Positions 1-9,938 of a stretch of 64,000 nucleotides of DNA are shown here, one piece after another. A model generated the notes under the pieces. The model was not told the DNA's origin. It made no database searches and saw only the letters and a list, made by a program, of their open reading frames with translations. Position 1 is the first letter of the stretch. The number at the start of each line of letters is the position of its first letter. The translations under genes and the position numbers were made by a program. Source of the stretch: Devosia sp. A8/3-2 (lineage in GTDB: Bacteria; Pseudomonadota; Alphaproteobacteria; Rhizobiales; Devosiaceae). The DNA is taken from the NCBI GenBank assembly GCA_025452255.1, contig CP104974.1:2830156-2894155 (forward strand), written 5' to 3'.

Positions 1-1026
1 GCCCCGGCGTGCTCTACACCACGCCCAGCAACCAAGCGGTCTACGCCGTCGAAGGGGCGGCCAATCGAGTATCGGCCATAAGCAGCGGCATCGCGATCGA
101 AGATCACGGTGATCACGGCGATATTCATGTCAGCAGCGCCAGCGGCCATCGTGGCCACTGTTCCGGGTGAAAAGCCGGTGCATTTCGTCGAGCATCACGG
201 GCAGATTGCCCTGTTCTATGACGGCGAAGGCGTTGGACGGCTGGTTTCGGAGAAGGATTGGCTGGACGGCGACGATGCGCTGGCTGTCCGTGAAATCGAT
301 ACCGGCGCGCTGCATCATGGCGTCGCCATCCCGTGGGGCGACTACACGATTGCCACTGATTTTGCGCCCAATGGCGAAACCACGCGGCCGCAGGGCGTCT
401 ACGTCTACGATGCGCAGAACGCCAAGGTTGGCGGCCTATATGAATGCCCGCTGCTGCATGGCGAGGCGACATCCGGCAATATCACCGCCATTGCCTGCGC
501 CACGGGGCTGTTGATTGCCACCGGTTCAGGCGCGCCAGCCATTACGCACCTGCCCTATCCGGCGAGCCTGCCCGAGGGTAATGTTTCGACGCTGCTGGGC
601 GGGGTCGGCCTGCAATATTTCTCGGGCAATTACGGGCCGGACAAGGTCGTGCTGATCGATCCGGCCGAAGCCGAGGCCTTCCGCTTGATCGAATTGCCGA
701 CGCGCCGGGTGCATTTTGCCGTGGATCCGCAGCAGCCCAAATTTGCTTATATCTTCACCGAAGATGGCAAGCTGCATCAGCTCAATGTGCTGTCGGGCAA
801 GATCGCCAAGTCGATCACGCTCACCGAGCCCTATTCCATGGATGGCGAATGGAGCTTGCCGCGGCCGCGCATTGCGGTGGCGGGCAATGAGATCGCCGTC
901 ACTGACCCGCTCAAGGGTGTGGTGCATATCGTGGATGCCGGCACGTTCGAGCTGGATCGCGATATCCCGGTCGAGGGCCTGCCCTACAATATCGTCGCAG
1001 TCGGCGGCTCGGGCGCGACGCACTGA
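1..1026 (+). CDS. aztD: Zinc metallochaperone AztD, 5'-truncated by the window edge and frameshifted
   Basis: Periplasmic zinc chaperone that hands Zn(II) to the AztC solute-binding protein of the AztABC importer (family knowledge). The window starts inside the gene. Before about position 130 the frame that reads VYAVEGAANR and the His-rich GDHGDI stretch is open. After it the next frame carries GEKPVHFVEHHGQIALFYDG and a WD40/propeller-like repeat protein to the stop at 1026. One extra base near 127-137 separates the two. The neighbouring ZigA-type GTPase supports a zinc role. aztABC would lie upstream, outside the window. Confidence 0.8.
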
Positions 1027-1033
1027 CCCTGCC

Positions 1034-1060
1034 CGGCCACCCTGCGGGGTGGCCGTTTCC
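1034..1060 (+). terminator. GC-rich hairpin between aztD and zigA
   Basis: CGGCCACCC (1034-1042) pairs with GGGTGGCCG (1047-1055), followed by TTTCC. It begins 8 bases after the aztD stop and ends about 20 bases before the zigA start. It may be a partial terminator or an mRNA-stabilising structure that lowers zigA expression relative to aztD. Confidence 0.6.
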
Positions 1061-1076
1061 ATATAGGTGACCCCGA

Positions 1077-2270
1077 ATGAACCGCCTCCCTGTAACGGTC
1101 CTGTCCGGCTTTCTTGGCGCCGGCAAGACGACACTTCTCAATCACATCCTCAACAATCGCGAAGGGCGGCGTGTTGCCGTCATCGTCAACGACATGAGCG
1201 AGGTCAATATCGACGCGACGCTGGTGCGCGAGGGCGGCGCCAATCTATCGCGCACCGACGAGCAATTGGTGGAAATGAGCAATGGCTGCATCTGTTGCAC
1301 GTTGCGCGGCGACCTGCTCAAGGAGGTCACCAAGCTGGCCAATGCCGGGCGCTTCGATTACCTGCTGATTGAATCCACTGGCATTTCCGAGCCGCTGCCC
1401 GTCGCCGCCACGTTCGATTTCCACGACGAAAACGGCGTCAGTCTTGCCGACATCACCCGGCTCGATACCATGGTGACGGTGGTGGATTGCGCCAATCTGC
1501 TGCGGGATTACGGCTCTGTCGATTTCCTGCGCGATCGCGGGCAAACCATGGGGCCGGAGGATGAGCGCGCTTTGGTCGATCTATTGGTCGACCAGATCGA
1601 ATTTGCCGATGTCATCGTGCTCAACAAGGTCTCGACCGCCGCCGCCGCCGATCTGGCTGCCGCGCGAACCATCATCAAAGCACTCAATCCGGTGGCCCGG
1701 GTGATTGAAACCGACTTCTCCGATGTGCCGCTGGATCAGGTCCCGGATACCGGGCTGTTTAGCCTCGAAGCTGCCGAGCAGAACCCGCTTTGGTTCAAGG
1801 AACTCAATGGGTTCACTGAGCATATTCCCTGAAACGCTTGAATATGGCATCAGCTCGTCTCGTCTATCGCGCCTGCCGCCCGTTCAATCCCATGCTGCTG
1901 AACAACTTCATCACCAAGAGCTGGGCCGGCGTCATCCGTTCCAAGGGCTTTTTCTGGCTGGCCACAAGGCCCGATCTGGTGGGAGAGCTCAGCCGAGGCC
2001 GGCGCGTTGGTGCGCACCAGCCGCCGGGGCATGTGGTGGGCCGCTGTGCCCAAAACCCGTTGGCCGGATGACAGCGACTGGCGGGCATCCATGGCACCCT
2101 ATCTCGATGCGGAATGGGGCGACCGGCGGCAGGAAATCGTCTTTATCGGCGCCGGCGACATGGACGAGGCCGCCATCAGGCGCGATCTTGACGCCTGTCT
2201 GATCCCGGCCAAGGGATTTACGCCGACGGCTTGGCAAGACCTGCGCGATCCGTTTCCGGCCCGGTCCTGA
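1077..2270 (+). CDS. zigA: ZigA-type zinc chaperone GTPase (COG0523, CobW/P47K family), frameshifted
   Basis: G3E GTPase thought to deliver zinc to client enzymes under zinc limitation. The Walker [10 protein letters not shown] lies near residues 11-19, the metal-binding CxCC motif as NGCICCT near residue 66, the ESTG switch near 103-106, and NKVS supplies the guanine-specificity loop. The C-terminal CobW domain ([32 protein letters not shown]) is split over three frames. Single extra bases lie near 1830, 1855 and 1993. Restored length is about 396 residues, normal for ZigA. Probably cotranscribed with aztD and under Zur control, but no Zur box lies in this window. Confidence 0.88.
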
Positions 2271-2274
2271 AACC

Positions 2275-2308
2275 AAAGCGGCCGGGACGTCACCGCCCCG
2301 GCCGCTTT
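2275..2308. terminator. Bidirectional terminator between zigA and the YidB-like gene
   Basis: AAAGCGGCCGGG (2275-2286) pairs perfectly with CCCGGCCGCTTT (2297-2308). A-rich and T-rich flanks let it work for both convergent genes. Confidence 0.85.
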
Positions 2309-2324
2309 TAAAATGCACGATGTA

Positions 2325-2873
2325 TCAAACCAGATGGCTGGCTTCCTGCTCGGTCGGAATCCGGCCATTCGGCGTCAGTTTGTTCACCGCATCGGGCAAG
2401 GTCTTGGCCAAACGCTCCAGCAATTCCTGACGGCTGAGCCCGGTCTGCTGGGTCAGCGTATCGATGGTGTCGACGCCCAGCGTCTGTTCCGAGCTGGCAA
2501 CGTCAATCTCTTCATTGTCGCCATCCTGCACCCAACTTTGCGCCTTGGAGCCCTGCCCGCTATTGTTGAAGCGGTCGACGAGATCGCCCGAGCCGCCGCT
2601 GAGCACACTGCCCGTGCCGCCTGCAGCCGCTGTACCGCCGAGCGCGCCGCCCAGATTGCCCAGCATGCCCTCAAGTCCGCCTCTGCCGGGCGTGACGCCG
2701 GCCTGTGAATTTTCGGCACCGGCCCGGCCATTGCCCAGCCGTTCGCCGTCACCTGCGCCGGTCTGGCCATTGCCCAATCCGCCGAGCAGTGAGCCCAGCT
2801 TGTCTCTGTTCTGAAAGCCTGCCACGGCCAACAGGCCCAGCAGCGCAACCATTGACGGCATTCCCTTGGCCAT
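2325..2873 (-). CDS. YidB/DUF937 family protein
   Basis: 182-residue protein of unknown function, intact. It has a short hydrophobic N-terminus (MVALLGLLAVAGF), a long Gly-rich low-complexity middle (residues about 25-95), and a C-terminal DUF937/YidB-like segment with VDTIDTLTQQTGLSRQELLERLAK and LPDAVNKLTPNGRIPT. The start is supported by GAGGAGG just upstream. It lies next to a small membrane stress protein, but nothing in the sequence assigns a pathway. Confidence 0.75.
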   Translation of the reverse strand: MAKGMPSMVALLGLLAVAGFQNRDKLGSLLGGLGNGQTGAGDGERLGNGRAGAENSQAGVTPGRGGLEGMLGNLGGALGGTAAAGGTGSVLSGGSGDLVDRFNNSGQGSKAQSWVQDGDNEEIDVASSEQTLGVDTIDTLTQQTGLSRQELLERLAKTLPDAVNKLTPNGRIPTEQEASHLV

Positions 2874-2897
2874 TGCGGCCTCCTCTATGTTGAGCGC

Positions 2898-3149
2898 CTA
2901 GCGGCGCTTGGCGACAAGACCCCAGACGAACAGCACGATGATGGCGCCGACCACGGCACCGATCAGGCCCGCACCCTCGCCCGGCGCATACCAGCCCGTG
3001 GCCTGCCCGAGATAGGACGCGACGAAAGCGCCGACGATGCCCAATATCGTAGTCAGAATGAAACCTGACGGCTCATTGCTGCCCGGCATGATGAACTTGG
3101 CGATGATGCCCGCAACAAATCCGATGATGATCGTCCAGATAATACCCAT
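2898..3149 (-). CDS. GlsB/YeaQ/YmgE family stress-response membrane protein
   Basis: 83-residue inner-membrane protein with three hydrophobic segments rich in Gly and Ala (MGIIWTIIIGFVAGIIAKF, then ILTTILGIVGAFVASYLG, then GAVVGAIIVLFVWGLVAKR), the usual GlsB/YeaQ/YmgE layout. Proposed to be a general-stress envelope protein; the biochemical role is unknown. The ATG at 3149 is preferred over upstream in-frame codons because the added N-terminus would be polar and not conserved. Confidence 0.85.
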   Translation of the reverse strand: MGIIWTIIIGFVAGIIAKFIMPGSNEPSGFILTTILGIVGAFVASYLGQATGWYAPGEGAGLIGAVVGAIIVLFVWGLVAKRR

Positions 3150-3240
3150 GACTAACAGTCCTTGTTGAAGTTGGACTGCAACGCGCCGCAAAGCCACGAG
3201 TTCCCTTTTTCCTGCGCCCACAGGCATGTGCCAAAAACAA

Positions 3241-3267
3241 AACCCGCCGAACCGAGTTCGGCGGGTT
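3241..3267 (-). terminator. Rho-independent terminator of the tct operon
   Basis: A 12-bp perfect stem (3241-3252 with 3256-3267) with a 3-base loop, followed on the minus strand by a T-rich tract (TTGTTTTTGG). It lies 23 bases after the tctA stop. Confidence 0.9.
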
Positions 3268-3290
3268 GAAATGCGTTTCCGTCACGGATC

Positions 3291-4796
3291 TCAATCGTCT
3301 TCGACGAACACTTCCTTGCGCTTGCGCCGGATCGAGGGCAGCACGGCGATGATCACCGCCAGCAGCGCCAGCCCCAGCAGCGTCGCCGAGATCGGCCGTT
3401 CGAGGAACACCATCGGATCGCCCCGCGAGATGATCATGGCGCGGCGCAGATGTTCTTCCAGCAACGGCCCCAGCACGAAGCCGAGCAGCAGCGGCGCCGG
3501 CTCGCAGCCGAAACGGATCAGCACATAGCCGACCACCCCGAAAAAGCCGATGGCGAACACATCGTAGATATTCTGGTTGATCGAGAAACATCCGATACAG
3601 GCGAACAGCACAATGGCGGGGAACAAGGCGCGGTAGGGGATGGAGAGCATCTTCACCCACAGCCCGATCAGCGGCAGGTTGAGCAGCACCAGCAGCACAT
3701 TGCCGATCCACATCGAGGCGATGATGCCCCAGAACAAAGCCGGCTGGTCGTTGATGACATTGGGGCCGGGCGTGATGCCCTGCAGGATAAACGCCCCCAC
3801 CATCAGCGCCATCACCGGATGCGCCGGAATGCCCAGCGTCATCAGCGGAATGAACGAGGTCTGCGCAGCCGCATTATTGGCCGATTCCGGCCCGGCAACG
3901 CCTTCGATGGCGCCATGCCCGAATTCCTCGGGCGTCTTGGACAGGCGCTTTTCGGCCGAGTAGGAGGCGAAGGAGGCCAGAATATGCCCGCCGCCCGGCA
4001 GGATGCCGAGCACCGATCCCAAGGCCGTGCCGCGTATGACCGGGGCGGCGATGCGCTTGAAATCGTCCTTGCTGAGCCACAGGTTCTTGACGGCCTTGAC
4101 CATCACGTCGCGGCCCTTCTCGTTTTCGAGATTGCGCAGGATTTCAGCGACGCCGAACACGCCCACGGCGAGCGAAACGAAATTGAGCCCCGAATAGAGT
4201 TCATGAATGCCCATCGTGAAGCGGGGCTGGCCGGTATAGATATCCTGCCCCACCATGCCCAGCAGCAGGCCCAGCACGATCATCGCCAGCGCCTTGAGAA
4301 TGGAGCCATGCGCCAGCGCGATGGAGACGAGCAGTCCCAAGACGATCAGGGCGAAATATTCCGGCGCCCTGAAATTGAGCGCTGCTCGCGCAAGGGGCGG
4401 TGCGAAGAAGGCCAGCAGCAGCGTGCCGACCGTGCCTGCAAAGAACGACCCCAGCGCCGCCGTCGCCAAAGCCGGACCAGCCCGGCCCTTCTTGGCCATC
4501 TGGTAGCCGTCGATCGCCGTGACGGCCGAGGAGCTTTCACCCGGCAGGTTGATCAGGATAGCGGTGGTCGAGCCGCCATATTGGGCGCCGTAATAAATGC
4601 CGGCGAGCATGATCAGCGCTGTCGCGGGCGACAGCGAAAAGGTGATGGGCAACAGCATGGCGATGGTCGCTGTCGGCCCGATGCCGGGCAAGACGCCGAC
4701 CAACGTGCCCAGCAGCACGCCGATGAAGCAGTAGAAGATGTTGATCGGGTCGAGGGCGACCGAAAAGCCCGAGCCAAGCGAAGCAATGATGTCCAT
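3291..4796 (-). CDS. tctA: Tripartite tricarboxylate transporter, large membrane subunit TctA
   Basis: About 501-residue integral membrane subunit with some 11-12 hydrophobic segments. Family signatures include GVLPGIGPTATIAMLLP, YGGSTTAILINLPGE and LGIPAHPVMALMVGA. It forms the transport channel with TctB, and TctC delivers the substrate. In the raw sequence it reads as a fusion with tctB, but the tctB stop TAG, a GGAG ribosome binding site and this ATG are all present in the neighbouring frame, so the fusion comes from one missing base near 4815. The start at 4796 follows GGAG by about 7 bases. Confidence 0.92.
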   Translation of the reverse strand: MDIIASLGSGFSVALDPINIFYCFIGVLLGTLVGVLPGIGPTATIAMLLPITFSLSPATALIMLAGIYYGAQYGGSTTAILINLPGESSSAVTAIDGYQMAKKGRAGPALATAALGSFFAGTVGTLLLAFFAPPLARAALNFRAPEYFALIVLGLLVSIALAHGSILKALAMIVLGLLLGMVGQDIYTGQPRFTMGIHELYSGLNFVSLAVGVFGVAEILRNLENEKGRDVMVKAVKNLWLSKDDFKRIAAPVIRGTALGSVLGILPGGGHILASFASYSAEKRLSKTPEEFGHGAIEGVAGPESANNAAAQTSFIPLMTLGIPAHPVMALMVGAFILQGITPGPNVINDQPALFWGIIASMWIGNVLLVLLNLPLIGLWVKMLSIPYRALFPAIVLFACIGCFSINQNIYDVFAIGFFGVVGYVLIRFGCEPAPLLLGFVLGPLLEEHLRRAMIISRGDPMVFLERPISATLLGLALLAVIIAVLPSIRRKRKEVFVEDD

Positions 4797-4806
4797 GATT
4801 GCGCTC

Positions 4807-5267
4807 CTACTGCCCGAGCCGGGGCCGAACATCGGCACGCTCATGCCGAGGCCGACGACGAAAATCAGCGTGCACATCACCGTCAGCGCCACGGCCAGGA
4901 TGATGGAGAACAGCGGTGAATTGAGCCGGCTGGCCATGGCCGCGGCGAACGAGCCGATCAGCACCACTGGCACGAAGCCCGAGCCGCGAATGGTCAGCCC
5001 GAAAAACACGATGACGCCGATGATCAGCGCCATGCCCCGCCAAGGCGGCGCGAGTGGCTTTTCCGCATCGGGCTTCTTCCAGCCGCTGGCGGCAATGCCG
5101 AGCCCCAGCGCCACCAGCACGCTGCCCAGCAGCAGCGGCATGAATCCGGGTCCCATGCGAAACGCCGTGCCGGTCTCGTAATTGAGCGCCTCGATCGCAA
5201 AATAGGCCCCCGCTGCGACAAAGATGCCGCCCGATACGAGGTCCTTGGTCGAAAAATTGGAAACCAC
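4807..5267 (-). CDS. tctB: Tripartite tricarboxylate transporter, small membrane subunit TctB, one frameshift at the 3' end
   Basis: Restored length about 153 residues with four hydrophobic segments, typical of TctB. GTG start at 5267 preceded by GGGAGG. The end should read MFGPGLGQ then TAG at 4809-4807. One missing C turns CCTCGG into CTCGG at about 4815, removes this stop and joins the frame to tctA. Lies 69 bases after tctC and 10 bases before tctA. Confidence 0.88.
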
Positions 5268-5296
5268 TGCTGCCTCCCTCCCCCTTGTTCTTTGGC

Positions 5297-5326
5297 CGCC
5301 TCCGCATCCCGAAGGACGCGGAGGCG
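5297..5326 (-). promoter_or_regulatory. Intercistronic hairpin between tctC and tctB
   Basis: CGCCTCCGC (5297-5305) pairs with GCGGAGGCG (5318-5326). Such hairpins after binding-protein genes usually stabilise upstream mRNA or partly terminate, so that more binding protein than membrane subunit is made. That role is inferred. Confidence 0.6.
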
Positions 5327-5336
5327 TTGACTCGGT

Positions 5337-6316
5337 TTAGTCGGCGTAAACGCCCGCGGCTTCGATAACCGCGCGCCACAGCTCGATCTGGCTGGCCGTG
5401 GTCTGGGTCAGCGCGGCCGGGGTGGCTTCCTCGGCCGTCACCGGCAGAGTGCCCAGCTCGGCAAAGCGGCTCACCACGGTCTCATTGGTTAGCGCCTTCT
5501 GCAGCGAGGCTTCGAGCTTGGCGATGATGGCCGCGTCGGTGCCAGCTGGGGCATAGAGCCCGTGCCACACGCCGATCTCGATCTCGAGCCCACCTTCCTT
5601 GACCGTCGGCAGATCAGGCAGGTTCGGCAGGCGGGTCAGCGTGGTCACGCCATAGGCCTTGACCTCACCGGCCCGGATCTGGCTCGTCGTATTGGTGGTC
5701 TGGTCGCAGATCATGTCGATCTGGCCGCCGATAATATCGGTCATGGCCGGGCCGGCACCCTGATAGGGCACGGTGGTCATCTGCGTATCGAGCGCATCCA
5801 TCAGCAGCATGCCACAGAGCTGGCTGGCTGAACCGATGCCGGCATTGGCATAGGTGACGTTCTCGCCATTGGCTTTGATATAGGCGGCGAGCTCAGCAAG
5901 CGTGTTGGGCTCGAAGTCCTTGCGGGCCACCAGCGTCATCGGCACGGAGGTGATCAGCCCGATCGGGGCAAAGTCGGTGATCGGATCATAAGGCAGGCTG
6001 CGATAGAGGGTCGGCGCGGTGGACATGCCGATATGGTGCAGCAGCAGCGTGTAGCCGTCATTGGGGGCAACCGCCACCGGCCGGCGCCGAGGGTGCCACC
6101 GGCGCCGCCGACATTCTGGATCACCACTTGCTGGCCCAGATCATTGCTCATCACTTCGGCAACCAGCCGCGCCACGGTATCGGTCGGGCCGCCAGCCGAG
6201 AACGGCACCACGACGGTGATCGGCTTGGTGGGGTAATCCTGCGCCATGGCCGTGCCCGTCAGGCTCGCGCCTGTCAGCATCAAGCCGGCGGCAAGGGACA
6301 GCATTGTCTTGTTCAT
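5337..6316 (-). CDS. tctC: Tripartite tricarboxylate transporter substrate-binding protein (Bug/TctC family), one frameshift
   Basis: Periplasmic binding protein, about 326 residues when restored. It has a signal peptide (MNKTMLSLAAGLMLTGASL, cleaved near AMA-QDYP), the family opening YPTKPITVVVPFSAGG, then GGAGGTLGAG, DGYTLLLHHIG and SVPMTLVARKD. The ligand is probably a carboxylate but cannot be read from sequence. One base is missing near 6083 (CCGGGTGG read as CCGGTGG). Start ATG at 6316 with GGGAGG upstream. First gene of tctCBA, behind a sigma-54-type promoter. Confidence 0.92.
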
Positions 6317-6361
6317 TTTGGTTCCTCCCGAAAGATCAGCGCTCCTCGCGCAGCATTCCCT

Positions 6362-6379
6362 AAGCAGCTTCCGTGCCAA
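6362..6379 (-). promoter_or_regulatory. Sigma-54 promoter for tctCBA
   Basis: The minus strand reads TTGGCACGGAAGCTGCTT. Compared with the consensus TGGCACG-N4-TTGCW there is one mismatch, with exact -24/-12 spacing. The -12 element lies about 46 bases before the tctC ATG. The divergent gene pair encodes a sigma-54-type activator, which fits. Confidence 0.7.
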
Positions 6380-6453
6380 ATCACGCAAACCCTGCATTTC
6401 CAGCATATCACCAATGCAACAACGCAGCAGCAAGATGCATTTCCGGCAATTTC

Positions 6454-6481
6454 TTGCCAAGCCCGGATGGCGACTTGGCAA
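6454..6481. promoter_or_regulatory. Inverted repeat, candidate DctD-like enhancer site
   Basis: TTGCCAA (6454-6460) and TTGGCAA (6475-6481) form an inverted repeat with a 14-base spacer. It lies roughly 80-110 bases upstream of the sigma-54 promoter and 43 bases before dctB, a suitable place for an activator that controls tctCBA and possibly its own operon. Confidence 0.45.
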
Positions 6482-6524
6482 AAATCCGCCAATGGCATAG
6501 GACCACTTATGGAGGATTTGCATC

Positions 6525-8381
6525 ATGGCCGGCCGCACAATGCCTTTGTCGCCCTATCAGCGCCTGCTGATCGCGGTCGGCTGTGCCGTCGTGGTGCTGG
6601 CCTCGTGCCTCGTTGCCTATGAAATCGCGCTGCAAAGCGGCATTGCCGCCGCCCACGATACCAGCGAACGGCGGCTGCAGATTTTCGATCGCATGCTCGA
6701 AGCCAATATCGAGCGCTACCACTTTTTGCCGACGACGCTCGCCCGGGCCTCCGAAATCCACGACGTGCTGGCTCATCCCGAGGACGACGCTCTGCGCGAT
6801 CGCGCCAATGGCTTTCTGTCCAATATGGGCGGCACGGCCGCGGCCGAGGAGCTGTTCATTGTCGATGTCACCGGGCGCTCCATCGCCGCCAGCAATTGGT
6901 GGACGCACCAATCCATGGTGGGCCGCCACTATGCTGAACGCCCCTATTTCCAGGAGGCGATGTTCGACGGCGCGGCAAAATATTATGCCGTGGGCATCAC
7001 CACGGGCGTGCCGGGCTATTTCATCGCCAACCGCATTGACGGCCCTGATGGCCCGCTGGGCGTCGCCGTGGTCAAGATCAATCTGGGCGAGATCGAAGCC
7101 GTGTGGTGGCGCTCGGGCGAGCTGATCGGGATTTTCGACAGCAATGATGTGGGTATTCTCTCGACCCGCCCTGATTGGCGCTATCGCACGCTGGTCGATA
7201 CCCACCCCACCGGCCTCGAAGCCATGGCCCGCGACCAGCGCTATCTCGGCGTCGCCATCAACGGCAATGGCATCGTGCAATCGATCGAACCACCGGCGTG
7301 GCACCGAACTCGCCGTGCTGCGCAGCGGCGATAGCGAGATCAATGGCGAGTTCTCGGTCGATCGCCTGCGCATGCCGCTGCATGGCTGGCGCCTGCTGTC
7401 CTTCGTGCCCCTCGGTCCGATTTCCAACTGGGCTCGGACCGCCACTTTCTTTGTCGGCGTCGCCGTCAGCGCCATTCTGCTGGCCGCCATGCTGTTCATG
7501 CAGCGCCAGCGCCTGATCCGCGCCCGACTTGAGGATCACGACCAGCTCGAGCAACGCGTCTTGCTCCGCACCAGCGAATTGCAGGAAGCCAATAGCCGGC
7601 TCGCCGGCGAAATTGTCGAGCGCCGGGAGGCCGAGAAGGCCCGTCAGGCCGCCCAGCAAGGGCTGGTGCAAGCGGCAAAGCTGGCCACCCTCGGCCGGGC
7701 CCCGGCCGGTGTCGCCCACGAAGTCAGCCAGCCCATCGCCGCGCTGCGCACCCAGACTGCCAGCGCCAAGCTGCTGGCCCGGGGCAAGGTGCCCGAGCTT
7801 GCGGATCTGTTCGGCAGCATGGAGGGCGTGATCGGCCGGCTGGTGGCGCTTACGGGGCATCTCAAGACCTTCGCCCGCAAGGAAACCGAAATCTCGATCC
7901 AGAGCGATGTCGTCCACATCGCCCACAATGCCATCGAGCTGGCCCAACCATTTCCACGAGGACCCCAGCCTCACCATCACGCTCGACGCGCCCCCGCACG
8001 CCCTCATCGTCACCGGCAACCCGGTCCATATCGAGCAGGTGCTGGTCAACCTCATCTCCAATGCCGCCGACGCCATGGAGGGTCTGGAAGACGCCACCAT
8101 AAAGATCATCGCGCGCGATAGCGGCCAGCACGCGGTCATTACTGTCACCGACAATGGCACCGGTATCGATCCGGCCATTATCGACACACTGTTCGATCCC
8201 TTCGTCACTACCAAGGAACCCGGCCGCGGCTCTGGGCTTGGGTCTCTCCATCTCCTATGGCCTGATCCGCGAAATGGGTGGCCGTATCGAGGTCGAAAAC
8301 CGCCTTGGCGAAGGCGCCACCTTCACCATCACCCTGCCCCTCGCCGAAATCACCACGCCTCAAATCAGAGATTTCGCATGA
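6525..8381 (+). CDS. dctB: DctB-like membrane sensor histidine kinase, three frameshifts
   Basis: Restored length about 617 residues. One membrane segment lies at residues 13-35, then a periplasmic double-PAS (dCache) sensor ([42 protein letters not shown]), a second membrane segment ([18 protein letters not shown]), a coiled coil, the phospho-acceptor His in [13 protein letters not shown], the N box [10 protein letters not shown] and the G boxes DNGTGI and GLGLSISYG. Extra bases lie near 7286, 7950 and 8233. Its position next to tctCBA suggests it senses the carboxylate carried by that transporter. The stop overlaps dctD by ATGA. Confidence 0.85.
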
Positions 8382-9730
8382 CAAGCAAAACATCGGTGAT
8401 GATCGTCGAAGACGAGGGCATCGTCCGCAACGCGCTCGACCAATGGCTTAATCTGTCGGGCTTCGCCGTCACCACTGTGGGCAGCGCCCGCGAGGCCATG
8501 ACGCGCCTCGGCGATGCGCAGCCCGAAGTGGTCATATCCGACGTCCGCATGCCTTCCGTCTCCGGCCTCGACCTGCTCGCCCAGATCCGCGACAAGGACC
8601 CCACCACCTCGGTCATCCTGATTACCGCCCATGGCGACGTGCCCATGGCGGTCAAAGCGATCCACGACGGCGCCTATGATTTCCTGCAAAAGCCCTACGA
8701 GCCCGAACAGCTCGTCAGCGTCATCGAACGCGCCGCCGAACAAGCCCGCGTCCGCCGCGAATTGGTCAATCTGCGCCGCCGGCTCGATGGGGGCGCGGCC
8801 GAATTGTCCAATCGCCTCATCGGCTCCTCCCCTGTCATGGAGGATTTGCGCCAGCTCATTCTCGACGTCGCTGCTATCGACACCGACGTCATCATCCCGG
8901 GCGAAACCGGCACCGGCAAGGAAGTCGTCGCCCGCGCCCTGCACGATTTCTCCCCTGCTCCGCCGCCCCCTTCGTCGCCGTCAATTGCGCGGCTATCCCC
9001 GCCGAGTTGATCGAAAGCGAGCTGTTCGGCCACGAAGCCGGCGCCTTCACCGGCAGCGCCGGCCCGCGCATCGGCAAGTTCGAATTCGCCAATGGCGGCA
9101 CGCTATTGCTCGACGAAATCGAATCCATGCCCCTGCTCGCCCGAGCCAAGGTGCTGCGCGTCATTCAGGAGCGCACCGTTGAGCGCGTTGGCTCCAACCG
9201 CCAGATTCCGCTCGATCTGCGCATCATCGCCGCCACCAAGGTCGACCTGCTCGACGAAGCCGAAGCCGGCCGCTTCCGCGCCGATCTGCATTATCGCCTC
9301 AATACCGCCAGCGTCGCCGTGCCCCCGCTGCGCCAGCGCAGCGAAGACGCTCTGCTGCTGTTCCACTATTTCCTCGAACTGGCCCAAAAGCGCTTCAACC
9401 GCCCCTCCCAGCCGCTTCATCCGGCCGATATCGAGGCCCTGTCCTGCTACGCTCGGCCCGGCAATGTCCGCGAACTGAAAACCGTGGCCGACAAATTCTG
9501 CCCCGGGTCTCTCCAGCGCCAATTATTCCATTCAGAGCGCCATCGGCATCAAGCCCGGCACACCCGACGAGAACCTCAGCCTCGCCGACCGCCCGGCACA
9601 ATATGAACGCAGCATCATCGAAGCCGAACTTCGCAAGCACGACAATTCCATCGCCGACACCGCCGACGCCCTCAGCGTGCCGCGCCGCACGCTCAGTGAA
9701 AAGATGACGCGGCTAGGGGTGCGGCGCTAG
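8378..9730 (+). CDS. dctD: DctD-like sigma-54-dependent response regulator, two frameshifts
   Basis: About 450 residues. Receiver domain with the acidic pair in VEDEG, phospho-acceptor Asp in VVISDVRMP, and K in LQKPYEP. AAA+ domain with Walker A GETGTGKE, the sigma-54-contacting loop [15 protein letters not shown], Walker [12 protein letters not shown], and a Fis-type C-terminus ([19 protein letters not shown]). One base is missing near 8955 and one T is inserted at 9499. The GAFTGA loop reads GAFTGS here. It should activate the sigma-54 promoter found in front of tctC. Confidence 0.88.
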
Positions 9731-9938
9731 GATAGTGAAGCGGTTTACGTCCATGAGCGGCGCGCTTGGAATAGCTTTCCCGAAATGCTGTCTTCATCCG
9801 AAAGGCATTTCGATCCAAATGCGTAGCAAAGCATGGATAGACTACTGATTTCGTAGAGTTTTCTGGCATCAAGCGATATGTCTTTCATCAGATGGCGCTG
9901 TCCCGCGGGCAGGCCGACACATAAGGAGCTTTCCAGCC
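9731..9938. other. Intergenic region before the peptide ABC operon
   Basis: 208 bases with no gene. It contains an imperfect inverted repeat (GAAATGC near 9781, GGCATTTC near 9804) and AAGGAG about 7 bases before the next start. No confident promoter was recognised. Confidence 0.4.

Noticed and set aside
3450-4919. Long plus-strand open frame of 489 codons across the tctA region
   Set aside because: It is antisense to tctA, rich in His, Gln and Arg as expected for the complement of GC-rich coding sequence, and has no family likeness.
3291-5267. A single 658-residue TctB-TctA fusion protein
   Set aside because: A tctB stop, a GGAG ribosome site and the tctA ATG all exist in the adjacent frame, and one missing C in CCTCGG explains the fusion. 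The same error recurs in ppiD and trpC.
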